NCBI GenBank assembly: GCA_965227215.1
Contig: OZ245729.1
Location: forward strand, 1,550,001-1,614,000
DNA from: Gracilimonas sp965227215
Lineage (GTDB): Bacteria > Bacteroidota > Rhodothermia > Balneolales > Balneolaceae
DNA: 64,000 nt
Reading direction: 5' to 3'
Shown: positions 43,501 to 51,679 of the stretch, piece by piece
How positions within the stretch are numbered: position 1 is the first letter of the stretch
Layout of the letters: each line of letters opens with the position of its first letter
Position numbers and translations under genes: made by a program
The notes under the pieces: generated by a model
Told to the model about the DNA's origin: nothing
What the model saw: the letters and a program-made list of their open reading frames with translations, nothing else
Databases searched by the model: none

Positions 43501-43889
43501 ACAATCCTTATAAACTTATTTCAAGCTTTGACCTGGAAGAAGTTGAGCTTAATGTGAATCAGGCTATTCCGGCCGGGATGCTTCTCAACGAGATACTCAA
43601 TTACCTGGATCTGATTAAAACCAATTCCGGGGTGGAAAACAGCAACATTGCCTTAAAAATGCAAAATACGAATGACTGCGTAAGGATTGATCTGATTGAC
43701 CCATCTGGAGTATTACTTACTGCGTATGAATCTGAACACCCGAATAGCAATCTTCGGAAAGAACTTATTGATGTATTATCAAGTCAGATCGATGGCTCTA
43801 TCTCATATAATGATGAAACAAAAAGCACCTTATCGATCCACTTTGCAAAGAAAGAACTGAAAGGACCACACAGCGCTCTGAAAAAATAG
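40503..43889 (+). CDS. Multi-PAS sensor with HisKA_2 domain and degenerate ATPase domain
   Basis: The 1128-residue soluble protein carries about seven PAS/PAC modules (roughly 15-135, 140-255, 260-380, 385-505, 520-650, 655-775, 785-905; PAC endings such as DITERK recur). The HisKA_2 motif is intact: GEVHHRVKNNLAIISGLLEL with His925/His926. The ATPase domain is damaged: the N box, normally LNELxTNAxKHAF, reads LLNEILNYLDLIKTN (1027-1041), so the Mg-binding Asn is gone, and the DNGxG box reads DPSG (1066-1069). The fold pattern to the end (LIDVLSSQIDGSISY) is kept. It probably cannot autophosphorylate and may act as an allosteric or phosphotransfer partner of the GAF kinase 12 bp downstream. 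Confidence 0.88.
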   Translation: MSNENIHTTIELDDVSSVILNSLNAHVAILDGEGVVTAFNTKWKENREEYVEDWSHPDLNQNILVALQQPLASGNECALRLLLGIKDTLSGERKSFETECKISGKAQIKTFKATVKSLGTNEGAILIYEDISTQVQSQAYLKETLEKFEKHFQNSLYGILVADDTKKIIEANKIACEILQINQDDLVLSDITNYLNVNMSVTDIQKRINRKGNFIGEHEITTAKGTVIPVELSVTLFRNDKGKPVTSWAFKDISQKRKAEQALKASEQQYKLQFNNTLEGTIIGKPDGLILAVNPAACDMLGFEPGELEGKHRDTIFDLNNPTNKQALANRRENGSFTGEVEFTHKDGHKIPVEVSSVIFEAEDGEEKTIINIKDISSRKTIQQQLIDEKEFTESAISSLPTAFFVFNLKGELIRWNNMLEQDLGYTHEEVANTNVKQLVHPQDRPLLINILQDRLVGKKISVDARCITKDGRTVHYLLRGTSFEQNGERYIVGGGLNRNNLIEIENDRKEVKKELQRTKHFNELAVNGANLGLLEVDLETGYTYFNEAWYKLLGYDYNQDSNVFTKQSFFSLVHPEDKEIPVNEFLRYKKEGGRFEAEFRLKAADGSYRWILAIAKFMDWNEEGEPTKLAGSHMDITERKLAEVENKRNQKLLNQLFFNSPIGIVLVDADGKVQNINHSFSKIFGYSDSEIIGKKLDQTIVPLEMDEQGEKLSKLSFTGDSFQTETVRMHKNGKEVPVLVGGVPVELDGDVIAIYGMYVDITERKSLENRIVDLLETEQKARGQMQDMFEESPSAIAMMEGKDHTYNFVNQKYMELVGKKDLVGLTVKEALPEMHEQGFTDLLDTCYNEDRSLYFNEKEVYFNNGKNGASKSHYLNFVYKPIHNENGEVYGIFVEAIDVTEQIQARNIIEKSLAEKETLLGEVHHRVKNNLAIISGLLELEILDNHDQEISKHLHSTQSRITTIAKIHELLYRNESLTHVSFRKYIETVIKDGAEVTDNNPYKLISSFDLEEVELNVNQAIPAGMLLNEILNYLDLIKTNSGVENSNIALKMQNTNDCVRIDLIDPSGVLLTAYESEHPNSNLRKELIDVLSSQIDGSISYNDETKSTLSIHFAKKELKGPHSALKK

Positions 43890-43901
43890 TAGAGATTACT
43901 C

Positions 43902-45137
43902 ATGGCTAAAATTAAAGAACAAATACATAGAGCCAGTACCGACTATCCGGTTCCTGAAAATGAAGCGGAAAGACAAGAAGCGGTCGCGAAGTATGACATA
44001 CTGGATACACTACCGGAAAAAGAGTTTGATGCACTGGTTGAGCTTGCTGCCATCGTTACGGAAAGCTCCATATCTCAGATGAACATCCTGGACCATAACC
44101 GGCAGTGGACCAAAGCAGCGTACGGAATCGAAGCCGGCTCGAGCTGTGACCGTTCTGAAGCGGTTTGCACATATACCATACTTACTGATGGTAATCTTGA
44201 AATCCCTGATCTTTCCAGAGATGAACGTTATAAAGATGCCGATTTTTTAAATCAGCCTCCGTATCACAGGTTCTACAGCGGATACCCTCTGAAAACAAAA
44301 GATGGTTTTAATATTGGAGCCCTTTGTGTACTCGACTCAAACCCGAAAGAGCTTTCTGAAATACAAAGAAAGGCTTTGAGAACCATAGCCGGTGAGATTG
44401 TATCCCGGCTGGAAATAAGACGAACCCAAATAGAGCTGGAAGAGTTAAACCGGGAGAAAGATCATTTTTTGCGGGTTGTTAATCACGACATCAAAAGCCC
44501 GCTAAGTGGAATTGTAAGTTCTGCTCACTACCTTCAGAACGCCTGGGATGGTGATCGTGAAGAATTGGACGCATTTCTTTCCATGATCGAAATAAGTGGC
44601 CGAAAGCTCATTAACTATACCGGTGAACTGGTTTCCAATTCACTGGACAAAGGAGACGCCCGGCTTATTATTGAGGAAGTAAAAATTGATGAGCTTATTG
44701 AGGATCTGATTCTTATTTACGCTCCACTCGCAAAAACCAAACAGGTTGAAATTACTACTCATTTCAAAATAAACGGCCCATTCAGGTTGGATGATGAAAA
44801 GTTTAAACTCATTATCAGTAACCTGATTTCCAATGCGCTGAAGTTCAGCTCTGCCGGAGACACCATCACTGTAGAAGCTGAAATTATGGAAACCGAAAAC
44901 CGGGTTCTTTATTGTTCGGTTTCTGATACCGGTATAGGCATCCCGGAGAAATATATAGATGACTTATTTACTAAAAATGAGAAACACCAGCGGGCGGGCA
45001 CACAGGGAGAAATCAGTACGGGATTAGGCCTTCCCATCGTAAAGCAATTTGTGGATTTGCATGAAGGTGGCGTTAAGGTAAAAACTGAGGAAGGGGTTGG
45101 ATCTACCTTCTATGTAACCATACCCGAACAACCATAA
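43902..45137 (+). CDS. Soluble GAF-domain histidine kinase
   Basis: The 411-residue cytoplasmic kinase has an N-terminal GAF domain (~25-175; RQWTKAAYGIEAGSSCDRSE and VLDSNPKELSEIQRKAL resemble the GAF of many bacterial sensors), then HisKA with VVNHDIKSPLSGIVSS (His195), and an intact HATPase: N box NLISNALKFSS, G boxes SDTGIGIPEKY and TGLGLPIVKQF. It follows the ATPase-damaged PAS protein by 12 bp and could supply the phosphoryl group. It has no receiver of its own; the nearest are the NarL-type regulator and the pseudo-receiver upstream. Confidence 0.92.
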   Translation: MAKIKEQIHRASTDYPVPENEAERQEAVAKYDILDTLPEKEFDALVELAAIVTESSISQMNILDHNRQWTKAAYGIEAGSSCDRSEAVCTYTILTDGNLEIPDLSRDERYKDADFLNQPPYHRFYSGYPLKTKDGFNIGALCVLDSNPKELSEIQRKALRTIAGEIVSRLEIRRTQIELEELNREKDHFLRVVNHDIKSPLSGIVSSAHYLQNAWDGDREELDAFLSMIEISGRKLINYTGELVSNSLDKGDARLIIEEVKIDELIEDLILIYAPLAKTKQVEITTHFKINGPFRLDDEKFKLIISNLISNALKFSSAGDTITVEAEIMETENRVLYCSVSDTGIGIPEKYIDDLFTKNEKHQRAGTQGEISTGLGLPIVKQFVDLHEGGVKVKTEEGVGSTFYVTIPEQP

Positions 45138-45263
45138 TTTTTTTATTTGTACCCCGAAAACCCAGGGCTGTCTTCCGGAAGGGAGGCGGCCTTTATTTTA
45201 TAAGATACATTTTTGGCATACGCTCCTTCATGTTTACAATGCCCACCTAAGATTTTTCCGCTC

Positions 45264-46547
45264 TCAATTTTTTGAGACATTTTTCAAATCACATTCTTCC
45301 ATCTTTCGGCGCAGGTAGGCTTTGTCAAACCCGGATTGGGCATAATCACTGGCAACCTGATAGTATGATTTAGCTAACCCAAATCTCCCAAGTCTTACAT
45401 TCAGTTCCGCTTTAGCCGCCCATAAGTAATACTGCTTAGTTTTTATACCAGAATCCTGAAAATCCTCTAGCTTTTTTAGCCCATACTCAGCCCCATTCAA
45501 ATAGCTCAATGCTATGATATAATTCAGTTCCATGAGTGCTGAAGCATCTATCATCACCAGCTTTTCATAACAAGAACAAATTACTCTCCAGTCTGTTTCT
45601 TCAAAGCTTCGAGCCTTTACATGAGTAGAAGCTATTGTTGATTCAAGATGATACCGGCTTAACTTTTTACTTGCCCGGGATCGTTTAAGGTGATTAAAGC
45701 CTCTGTTGATTACATCCTGATCCCACTTGCTCCGGTCCTGCTCTTTTAAGTCTAACACAACGGACTGTTTATCAAATCGAGCTGAAAACCGGGCCGAATG
45801 AAAATACATCAGCGCCAATAACGCATACACCCTACCAACATCGTCAAGTGAAAGTGAGGCCATGAGATGAGCAAGCCGAAGGGCTGTATAGCATAAATCC
45901 GCATTGATCAAGGTATCTGCGAAACTGGTTTTATAGCCTTCATTAAACAGCAAGTAAATCGCTCTCAAGACCGTATCTACTCGTTGTCGGTTTTTTTCGG
46001 GGTTCGGTTCGGGAAGCTCCGTATAGTTACTTTTTATTTCAACCCTTGCCCGATAGAATGCTTTTTTTACCGCTTCCGGTTTCATCATCAAAGCACTTCC
46101 AATTTCGGCGTTGCTGAATCCGCCAAGTATCTTCAAAATCAGGATTAGTTGTTCTCGTTCTTTTATTTCAGGATAACAGCAGGTAAATAGCATGCTCAAC
46201 TGAGTGTCTTTTATCTCATGTTGCTCAAACAAGTTTTCAATAGCTATTTCATCGTGATCAGTGTTGTGCAGGAAAGACGACTTCTCCTGAATCATTTGCT
46301 CTCTTTTAACGACATTGAGGGCTTTATTTTTCGCCACCTTCATCAGCCATGCTGAAGGGTTTTCCGGCACGCCTTTCAACGGCCATTTCTTCATCGCAGT
46401 GAAAAAGGTTTCCTGTACGATGTCTTCAGCCAATTCCGCATTACCAAGACCAAAAAGGCGGATTAAAATGGCCGTCATCTTTCCGGCTTCTTCCCGGAAA
46501 AGATGATCAACCAAATTATGAGCAGTATGTAAAGGTGATTTTTCCAA
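45264..46547 (-). CDS. ECF sigma factor with C-terminal TPR-like extension (ECF42-like, DUF6596)
   Basis: This 427-residue protein begins with sigma-70 region 2 (LAEDIVQETFFTAMKKWPL, then NPSAWLMKVAKNKALNVVKR) and region 4 (~115-170, ILGGFSNAEIGSALMMKPEA). The remaining ~250 residues form the helical DUF6596/TPR extension (LYLLFNEGY-like YLLFNEGYKTSF near 200; LMYFHSARFSAR near 255) that defines the ECF42 group. As in that group, the gene beside it encodes a DGPF/YCII protein, ending 1 bp before it starts. The extension is thought to control the sigma factor in place of an anti-sigma protein. A candidate self-regulated promoter lies upstream of the pair. Confidence 0.92.
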   Translation of the reverse strand: MEKSPLHTAHNLVDHLFREEAGKMTAILIRLFGLGNAELAEDIVQETFFTAMKKWPLKGVPENPSAWLMKVAKNKALNVVKREQMIQEKSSFLHNTDHDEIAIENLFEQHEIKDTQLSMLFTCCYPEIKEREQLILILKILGGFSNAEIGSALMMKPEAVKKAFYRARVEIKSNYTELPEPNPEKNRQRVDTVLRAIYLLFNEGYKTSFADTLINADLCYTALRLAHLMASLSLDDVGRVYALLALMYFHSARFSARFDKQSVVLDLKEQDRSKWDQDVINRGFNHLKRSRASKKLSRYHLESTIASTHVKARSFEETDWRVICSCYEKLVMIDASALMELNYIIALSYLNGAEYGLKKLEDFQDSGIKTKQYYLWAAKAELNVRLGRFGLAKSYYQVASDYAQSGFDKAYLRRKMEECDLKNVSKN

Positions 46548-46548
46548 A

Positions 46549-46884
46549 TCACATGGCCATTACTTCCCTTACTTCAATACTGCCTCCAAGCCTTAGTGTC
46601 GGACATCCTTTGGCAAGCTCAGATGCATCTTCAAGGCTTTCAGCATTAATTATGTAAAAACCGCCCACCAGCTCTTTAGTCTCTAAAAACGGGCCATCAG
46701 TAACTACTTTTTCCTGACCCCGAACGGTTTTTGAAGGATATTCCAGGGCTTCTCCGGAATCGAAGTGTTCACCTAATTCTTCAATCCACTTTCCGTGGGC
46801 CTCAATCTCTTCCTGATAATCCTCAGGGGACATTTCTTTGTAGGCATCTTCATTATCAAAAAGTAAAAGCATGTATTTTTTCAT
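46549..46884 (-). CDS. YCII/DGPF-domain protein, partner of the ECF42-like sigma factor
   Basis: The 111-residue protein has the YCII-like fold (MKKYMLLLFDNEDAYKEMSP) and the naming motif region VVTDGPFLETKELVGGFYII (about 60-79). Such DGPF proteins are the regular neighbours and main targets of ECF42 sigma factors; biochemical activity is unknown. It is the first gene of the two-gene operon. Confidence 0.92.
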   Translation of the reverse strand: MKKYMLLLFDNEDAYKEMSPEDYQEEIEAHGKWIEELGEHFDSGEALEYPSKTVRGQEKVVTDGPFLETKELVGGFYIINAESLEDASELAKGCPTLRLGGSIEVREVMAM

Positions 46885-46917
46885 GAGTCAATCATAAATG
46901 AGTTAATGTTCACCCTT

Positions 46918-46946
46918 ATGACAAATAGCTTTCCCAATTGGGGACA
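46918..46946 (-). promoter_or_regulatory. Candidate ECF-type promoter (TGTCCC-N17-TGTCAT)
   Basis: On the minus strand TGTCCC and TGTCAT are separated by exactly 17 bp, with the downstream hexamer 33 nt before the DGPF start codon. TGTC-type boxes are reported for ECF42 targets. A CCCAATTGGG palindrome overlaps the upstream box (46933-46942). Confidence 0.4.
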
Positions 46947-47031
46947 TTTTATTTTGAAGAGCAGTACCCGTTACTTTCTTTCACCACTAAACACTATCGA
47001 TAATCATCAATTCTTGACCTGAACCCTGTTC

Positions 47032-48869
47032 CTATTTCTCGATAAACTGAAACAGTTTCTGCTCAAGATCAGCGGGGTTAAAAGGTTTGGTGACAAAATC
47101 ATTCATACCTGATGCGTACACTTTTTCCCGAACTTCCTTTAGTGCAGCAGCCGTGAGAGCTATTATGGGCGTGTTTCTTTTGTACGGATCATCAAGCTTT
47201 CGAATATGTTCAGATGCTTCGTAGCCATCCATGGTTGGCATTTGGAGATCCATCAACACCACATCGTAATTATTCTTTTTGATGGCTTCTACGGCTTCTT
47301 TACCGTTATCCACTACGGTCATATCCACATTCCAGCGTTCCAGAAATCGAAGCATTACCTTTTGATTCACCAGGTTATCCTCGGCCAGCAGCACCCGCAG
47401 CCCACTCAGGCTTTCTCCATTACTTTCGCTTTTCGTAATCGCTTTTGCCTCATCACTGGATGAACCTCTCTCAAAGGTTAGTTCCACAAAGAACGTACTT
47501 CCTTCTCCCTCCTCACTCTCTACAGAAATGGCACCACCCTGAAGCTCAGCCAACTGTTTGCTTATGGTAAGCCCCAAGCCGGTTCCGCCAAATAATCGTT
47601 TAGTGTTTTGATTAGCCTGGGTAAAGCTTTCAAATATTGTATTTTTTCGATCTTCTTCGATTCCTATTCCGGTATCTGAAATAGCAAACTGCAAACGAAT
47701 AGATTCGTCTAGTTCCTTAATCGTTTTTACGGAAATACGAACTTCCCCTTCTTCTGTAAACTTCAGAGCATTACTTACAAGATTGTTTAGAATCTGTGTG
47801 AGGCGGGCAGGGTCGCCTACTAAAATATTAGGTATCCCTTCCCCTATCTCTATTTTAAGCTCAATGCCTTTGTTCCTCGCCGTAACTTTAAAACTCTCTA
47901 CGATCACATTTACGAGTTTATTTAACTCAAACTCTATGCTCTCAAACTCTATTTTACCGCTTCGATTTTGGAGAAATCGAGCACATCATCAATCAGCGAA
48001 AGAAGGGTTTTACCGGAAAAATCCAGAATATTAATAGGTTCAATTTGATCTTCGCGCGGGCTGTCTTGCTTCAGCAGATGAGTCATCCCTAAAATAGCGT
48101 TCATTGGGGTTCGGATCTCATGACTCATTGTAGCCAGAAATTCCGATTTTGCCTTGGTACTTTTAGCAAGTTCTTCCGATGCTACTTCAAGCTGTTCGAT
48201 GTACGTTTCGAGTTTTTCTTGTTTAAGGCTTAACTCCTGGTTTAATTCCTGCTCTTTCTGCAATAGCTCCAGCGTTTGGTGCTCAGCATCTTCTTTAAAC
48301 TGTGAAAACGTATTAAAAATTAACCAGGTGGTTACGAAAGATCCGGTTAAAACACTCCATCGAACCAGGGAAAAACTGCTTTCAGAAATGCTGATCCTTT
48401 CAAAGATGATATAATCCAGGATAAAGTATGAAAGAATGGATAACAGGATCCCCATGTTCCGCAGATGAACCTGAGTATTATCAAACAGAAGGATAGAAAG
48501 ACCCATTGCGGGAATAAAAAAGGCCTGTATCATAGCATCACCCCCAAAAACAGAACTCAGGATGATAATACCTATATCAGCATAAGCAATGAGCAAAATT
48601 TTGGCAGCCTTTTCAAACCCTTGACGAGCTAATAAAGGGATTAACAAAAAGGCGATGGCTTCAGACAGGAAAAACCATGTCAGAGAAACCGATTCATTTA
48701 TTTGAAAGGCAATAAGAAAAAGAATGGAAACACCGCCCAGAAAAAAAGAAACCGAGTTCAGAACAGTCATTCCGGCTTTTTTGCCAACAACCTCGTCTTC
48801 CGACCTCAGGTCTTTACCCAGAGCGATGTCAGAAATACCGGTGAGAGAAAATTTTGAGCTCATATTCAT
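47032..48869 (-). pseudogene. Hybrid sensor histidine kinase split by a one-base frameshift
   Basis: Part one (48869-47949) has six or so membrane helices (25-205), a coiled coil and HisKA with TMSHEIRTPMNAILGMTHLL (His250), and stops after DFSKIEAVK. Part two (47907-47032) resumes in another frame with ATPase (NNLVSNALKFTEEG, SDTGIGIEEDR, GGTGLGLTISKQL) and a receiver (LAEDNLVNQKV, Asp in VLMDLQMPTMDG, FVTKPFN). At 47957-47958 the minus strand reads GCGGTAAAATAGAG; one extra G would restore EAGKIEFESIEFELNKLVNV and join both frames without a gap. The join would give a normal ~612-residue kinase. The mutation looks recent, or is a sequencing error; both halves are otherwise well conserved. 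Confidence 0.85.
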
Positions 48870-48926
48870 TGCTTATCCCCGTTAGATGGGGGAATTAAAC
48901 GATTTATTATGAGCCTTACAATTAGA

Positions 48927-49355
48927 TTACGATAACGTTTTCTGTGCCTTAAAAGCCATGGCATAAATCTTCATTTGCTTAACCATAGAGGCAAGACCAT
49001 TTGCCCGTGTTGGCGACAGATGTTGAGCCATCCCTATTTTGTCGATGAATTCAGGCTTTTTATTGATAATAACATCCGGTTCCTGTCCCGAGTAAAACCG
49101 AACCATCAATGAAACTAACCCTTTGGTGATGGCAGCATCGCTATCCGCTGTAAAAATTACTTTCCCATCCTGAATTTCAGCTGTTAACCAAACCTGACTC
49201 TGACAGCCTTTTACAAGATTCTCTTCCACCCGATCTTCTTCGGGTAGCGGTTCAAGTTTATCACCCAGCTTAATAATGTACTTATATCGCTCGGGCCAAT
49301 CCTGAAGCAACTCAAACTCCTTAATAATTCGCTCTTCTATTGCCTGAATATCCAT
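48927..49355 (-). CDS. sufE: SufE-family cysteine desulfurase sulfur acceptor
   Basis: SufE accepts persulfide sulfur from SufS for Fe-S cluster assembly. The 142-residue protein has the active-site Cys51 in LVKGCQSQVWLTAEI, the same position as in E. coli SufE, and the family end region MAQHLSPTRANGLASMVKQM. It is monocistronic here, away from other suf genes. Its promoter is recognisable: TTTA-N19-TATATTTG, with the -7 box ending 8 nt before the ATG. Confidence 0.95.
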   Translation of the reverse strand: MDIQAIEERIIKEFELLQDWPERYKYIIKLGDKLEPLPEEDRVEENLVKGCQSQVWLTAEIQDGKVIFTADSDAAITKGLVSLMVRFYSGQEPDVIINKKPEFIDKIGMAQHLSPTRANGLASMVKQMKIYAMAFKAQKTLS

Positions 49356-49363
49356 TTTTAATC

Positions 49364-49394
49364 CAAATATACGGGTTAACCTGTTCTACATAAA
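49364..49394 (-). promoter_or_regulatory. Bacteroidota-type promoter of sufE (TTTA-N19-TATATTTG)
   Basis: On the minus strand the -7 box TATATTTG (49364-49371) and the -33-like TTTA (49391-49394) are 19 bp apart. Only 8 nt separate the -7 box from the start codon. The -33 element overlaps the T-run of the upstream gene's terminator. Confidence 0.6.
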
Positions 49395-49421
49395 GAAAAA
49401 GCCCACACTTTGGCGGGCTTT
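49394..49421 (-). terminator. Terminator of the PAS-domain gene
   Basis: On the minus strand AAAGCCCGCC and its partner GGGCTTT form a hairpin followed by a T-rich run. It lies 22 bp after the stop at 49443. Confidence 0.75.
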
Positions 49422-49442
49422 GAATATCCTTTTATCGGATAC

Positions 49443-50708
49443 TTATTTTTCAACTTCAAGCTCAATCATAGCTACACTTTTAACGCTTTCGACCGTTTCC
49501 TGGTCTTGACCAAAGTTTGGCTTAAACGATTGTATAACCGAAACATAGTTGTCATCAGAAGTTTTGTATTTACAACTTATACTTGAAGTAGTACCATTGA
49601 AAGCTTTTTCAAGGGCTTTCTCTGCTTCTTCCAAATCATCAGCATGGATTACATTTTCAATGCCGTTGTTGAGAATAAGCTCCGGATTCAGACCGGTTAT
49701 ATTGGCAAAATTGTCTGATACAAACTTACACCTGTTTTTACCATCGCTTCCGACAGCAAACCTCAGGGTAAATTCATCTTTTTTGCCTACAATATTTTCT
49801 AAACTGCTTTTCTTCTTTTTAAGCGTTTCAATTATACGGTTTCTGAGAGAAATATTGTCGAAATGAACCCTGATGATGGTTTCGTCATTACTTACAAAGT
49901 AGTTGATGGTACCTTCCAGTTTTACAATCTCTCCATCTTTTTGGATAAAGCCCCAGAGGTAATCTTTATCTTCCACTTTTTTGGAATCAAAGTCACCAAA
50001 CAGTGATTTCAGTTCTTCTTGAGAATCTTCAACTACCAGATCCCAAATCTTGACAGATTTGAGTTCATCGGCATCGTATCCCATTAAACTCCTGAAGGAA
50101 TTGTTGGATGAAATAATATTCCCCTGCACATCCAGATCAACAAATGTTTTTTTGGACTCTTCTACCAAATTGTCAAAATCAAGGTTAGCATCAAATATAA
50201 GTTTGCTCGATTCTTTGCGATCAGTTATATCACGCTGGTAAGAAACCCAATGCGTAATCTCCCCTTTACTATTGGTAAGAGGATGGATATCCCATTGATT
50301 AATAAATTCGGATCCATCTTTCCGGTAATTTACCGTATGCCCAAAAAATGCCTGCCCTTCAATCAACCGTTCTTTAAGTCTGTCGAGCACGTGGCGGTCT
50401 GTTTTTTCCCCTTGCAATATCCTTGGTGTTTTCCCGAGCACTTCTTCTTTCGTGTAGCCCGTCATCCGTGTGAAACCCTCATTCACATACACAATTTTTG
50501 GCCCCGGTTTTTCTAAGTCTAAATCGGTGATGAGAATAGAATCGTAATCGTGCTTTATAGCTTGCTCGATCAGTGAAAGCTGTTTTTTGGTATTTTGATA
50601 ACGTTGAAAAAGCTCTCCAAACAGCTCTTCAAGTTTTGAGAAAGAGGCCTCATCTTTACAACACTTTTTGATTTGCTCTAACACTTCAGGGTCTAACTTC
50701 TGATCCAT
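49443..50708 (-). CDS. Multi-PAS protein without output domain
   Basis: ATG 50708 gives MDQKLDPEVLEQIKKCCKDE; an in-frame start at 50747 adds 13 residues without support. The ~421-residue cytoplasmic protein has three PAS modules (about 55-180, 190-300, 315-415) and no kinase, cyclase or DNA-binding domain. PAS1 is closest to the LOV type (TGYTKEEVLGKTPRILQGEK and a Gln-rich YQRDITDRK ending), but the flavin-binding Cys of GxNCRFLQ is Pro here (GKTPRILQG), so no photochemical adduct is possible. It may be a ligand- or flavin-binding adaptor for nearby kinases. It is monocistronic, with a good terminator. Confidence 0.85.
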   Translation of the reverse strand: MDQKLDPEVLEQIKKCCKDEASFSKLEELFGELFQRYQNTKKQLSLIEQAIKHDYDSILITDLDLEKPGPKIVYVNEGFTRMTGYTKEEVLGKTPRILQGEKTDRHVLDRLKERLIEGQAFFGHTVNYRKDGSEFINQWDIHPLTNSKGEITHWVSYQRDITDRKESSKLIFDANLDFDNLVEESKKTFVDLDVQGNIISSNNSFRSLMGYDADELKSVKIWDLVVEDSQEELKSLFGDFDSKKVEDKDYLWGFIQKDGEIVKLEGTINYFVSNDETIIRVHFDNISLRNRIIETLKKKKSSLENIVGKKDEFTLRFAVGSDGKNRCKFVSDNFANITGLNPELILNNGIENVIHADDLEEAEKALEKAFNGTTSSISCKYKTSDDNYVSVIQSFKPNFGQDQETVESVKSVAMIELEVEK

Positions 50709-50834
50709 TTTACTACTTTGATTATTACATTTTTGACGTACTGGCACCTAATTTTACCACAATAAAACTCTTACTGAATCAACTTCATTCCAATTATATA
50801 AGAAATTATTATTAATAAATACTATCTTGTTAGT

Positions 50835-51641
50835 ATGAATAATTTTCAGCTATCTCTATGCCTGTTATTAATAATAATATTAACCTGTAGCTGTTCTGTT
50901 TTTAAGCACACTACCGACATTCCCAAACCTGAAATGATTAAGGTTGAAGGCGGCACTTTTCTAATGGGTGATATTATCGACAGCTCGAATACCGATGCCT
51001 TGCCTATTCATGAAGTGCACCTGAATGACTACTACATCGGCAAGTATGAAATCACCTTTGCCCAATACGATGCCTTTGCCAGGACTACGAACAGGAAGCT
51101 TCCGCCTGACGATCACTATGGTCGGGGTAATCGTGCCGTTGTTCGTGTGGACTGGTATGACGCCCGGGCATATTGCAATTATTTTGGCTGGCGGCTCCCC
51201 TCTGAGAACGAATGGGAATATGCAGCAAGGTCGGAAGGAAAAGAGTACCTGTTCTCGGGCACTAACGATCCGGACTCTTTACCGAAATATGCAATTACTG
51301 AAAAAGATGACCTCTCATTTTCCTTCCGGGTAGGAACCAAGAAGCCAAACGATCTTGGCATTTATGATATGAGTGGAAATGTTTCGGAGTGGATCGGCGA
51401 GTATTACCAATTCTATGAACGCCCGGAAGAAATGCATGATCTCGAAAACAGTATGGTAAGAATAATTCGCGGCGGGAGTTTCAATTCTTGGGTGAATACG
51501 GCTAAAGTGTACTGGCGGGTGGGAGTGTTAAGTGATGCTCAATTTTATGAGGTAGGTTTTCGCTGTGCGGTGTCACAAGAAGAGCTGAATAAGCAACGGT
51601 TTTTGAATGGCTTTTTTCATCTTAAACCGGCAAAGCCTTAA
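50835..51641 (+). CDS. SUMF1/FGE-sulfatase-domain lipoprotein
   Basis: This 268-residue lipoprotein (signal ending LTCSCSVFK) has one formylglycine-generating-enzyme-like domain: MIKVEGGTFLMGD near 34, PIHEVHLNDYYIGKYEITFA, WRLPSENEWEYAARS near 120, DMSGNVSEWIGEY near 180 and the end GFRCAVS. The Cys pair that FGE enzymes use for catalysis is not present (the region reads GGSFNSWVNTAKVYWRVGV), and no sulfatase gene is adjacent, so it is probably a structural or binding member of the family (as in PvdO or gliding-type lipoproteins) rather than a sulfatase activator. Confidence 0.87.
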   Translation: MNNFQLSLCLLLIIILTCSCSVFKHTTDIPKPEMIKVEGGTFLMGDIIDSSNTDALPIHEVHLNDYYIGKYEITFAQYDAFARTTNRKLPPDDHYGRGNRAVVRVDWYDARAYCNYFGWRLPSENEWEYAARSEGKEYLFSGTNDPDSLPKYAITEKDDLSFSFRVGTKKPNDLGIYDMSGNVSEWIGEYYQFYERPEEMHDLENSMVRIIRGGSFNSWVNTAKVYWRVGVLSDAQFYEVGFRCAVSQEELNKQRFLNGFFHLKPAKP

Positions 51642-51645
51642 AATA

Positions 51646-51670
51646 AAAAGGGGGCCGAAGCCCCCTTTTT
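51646..51670. terminator. Bidirectional terminator between SUMF1-like and acyl-CoA dehydrogenase genes
   Basis: aaaagggggc-cgaa-gccccctttt is a perfect hairpin with Ts on both strands. It serves both convergent genes. Confidence 0.88.
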
Positions 51671-51679
51671 CTCACTCAC

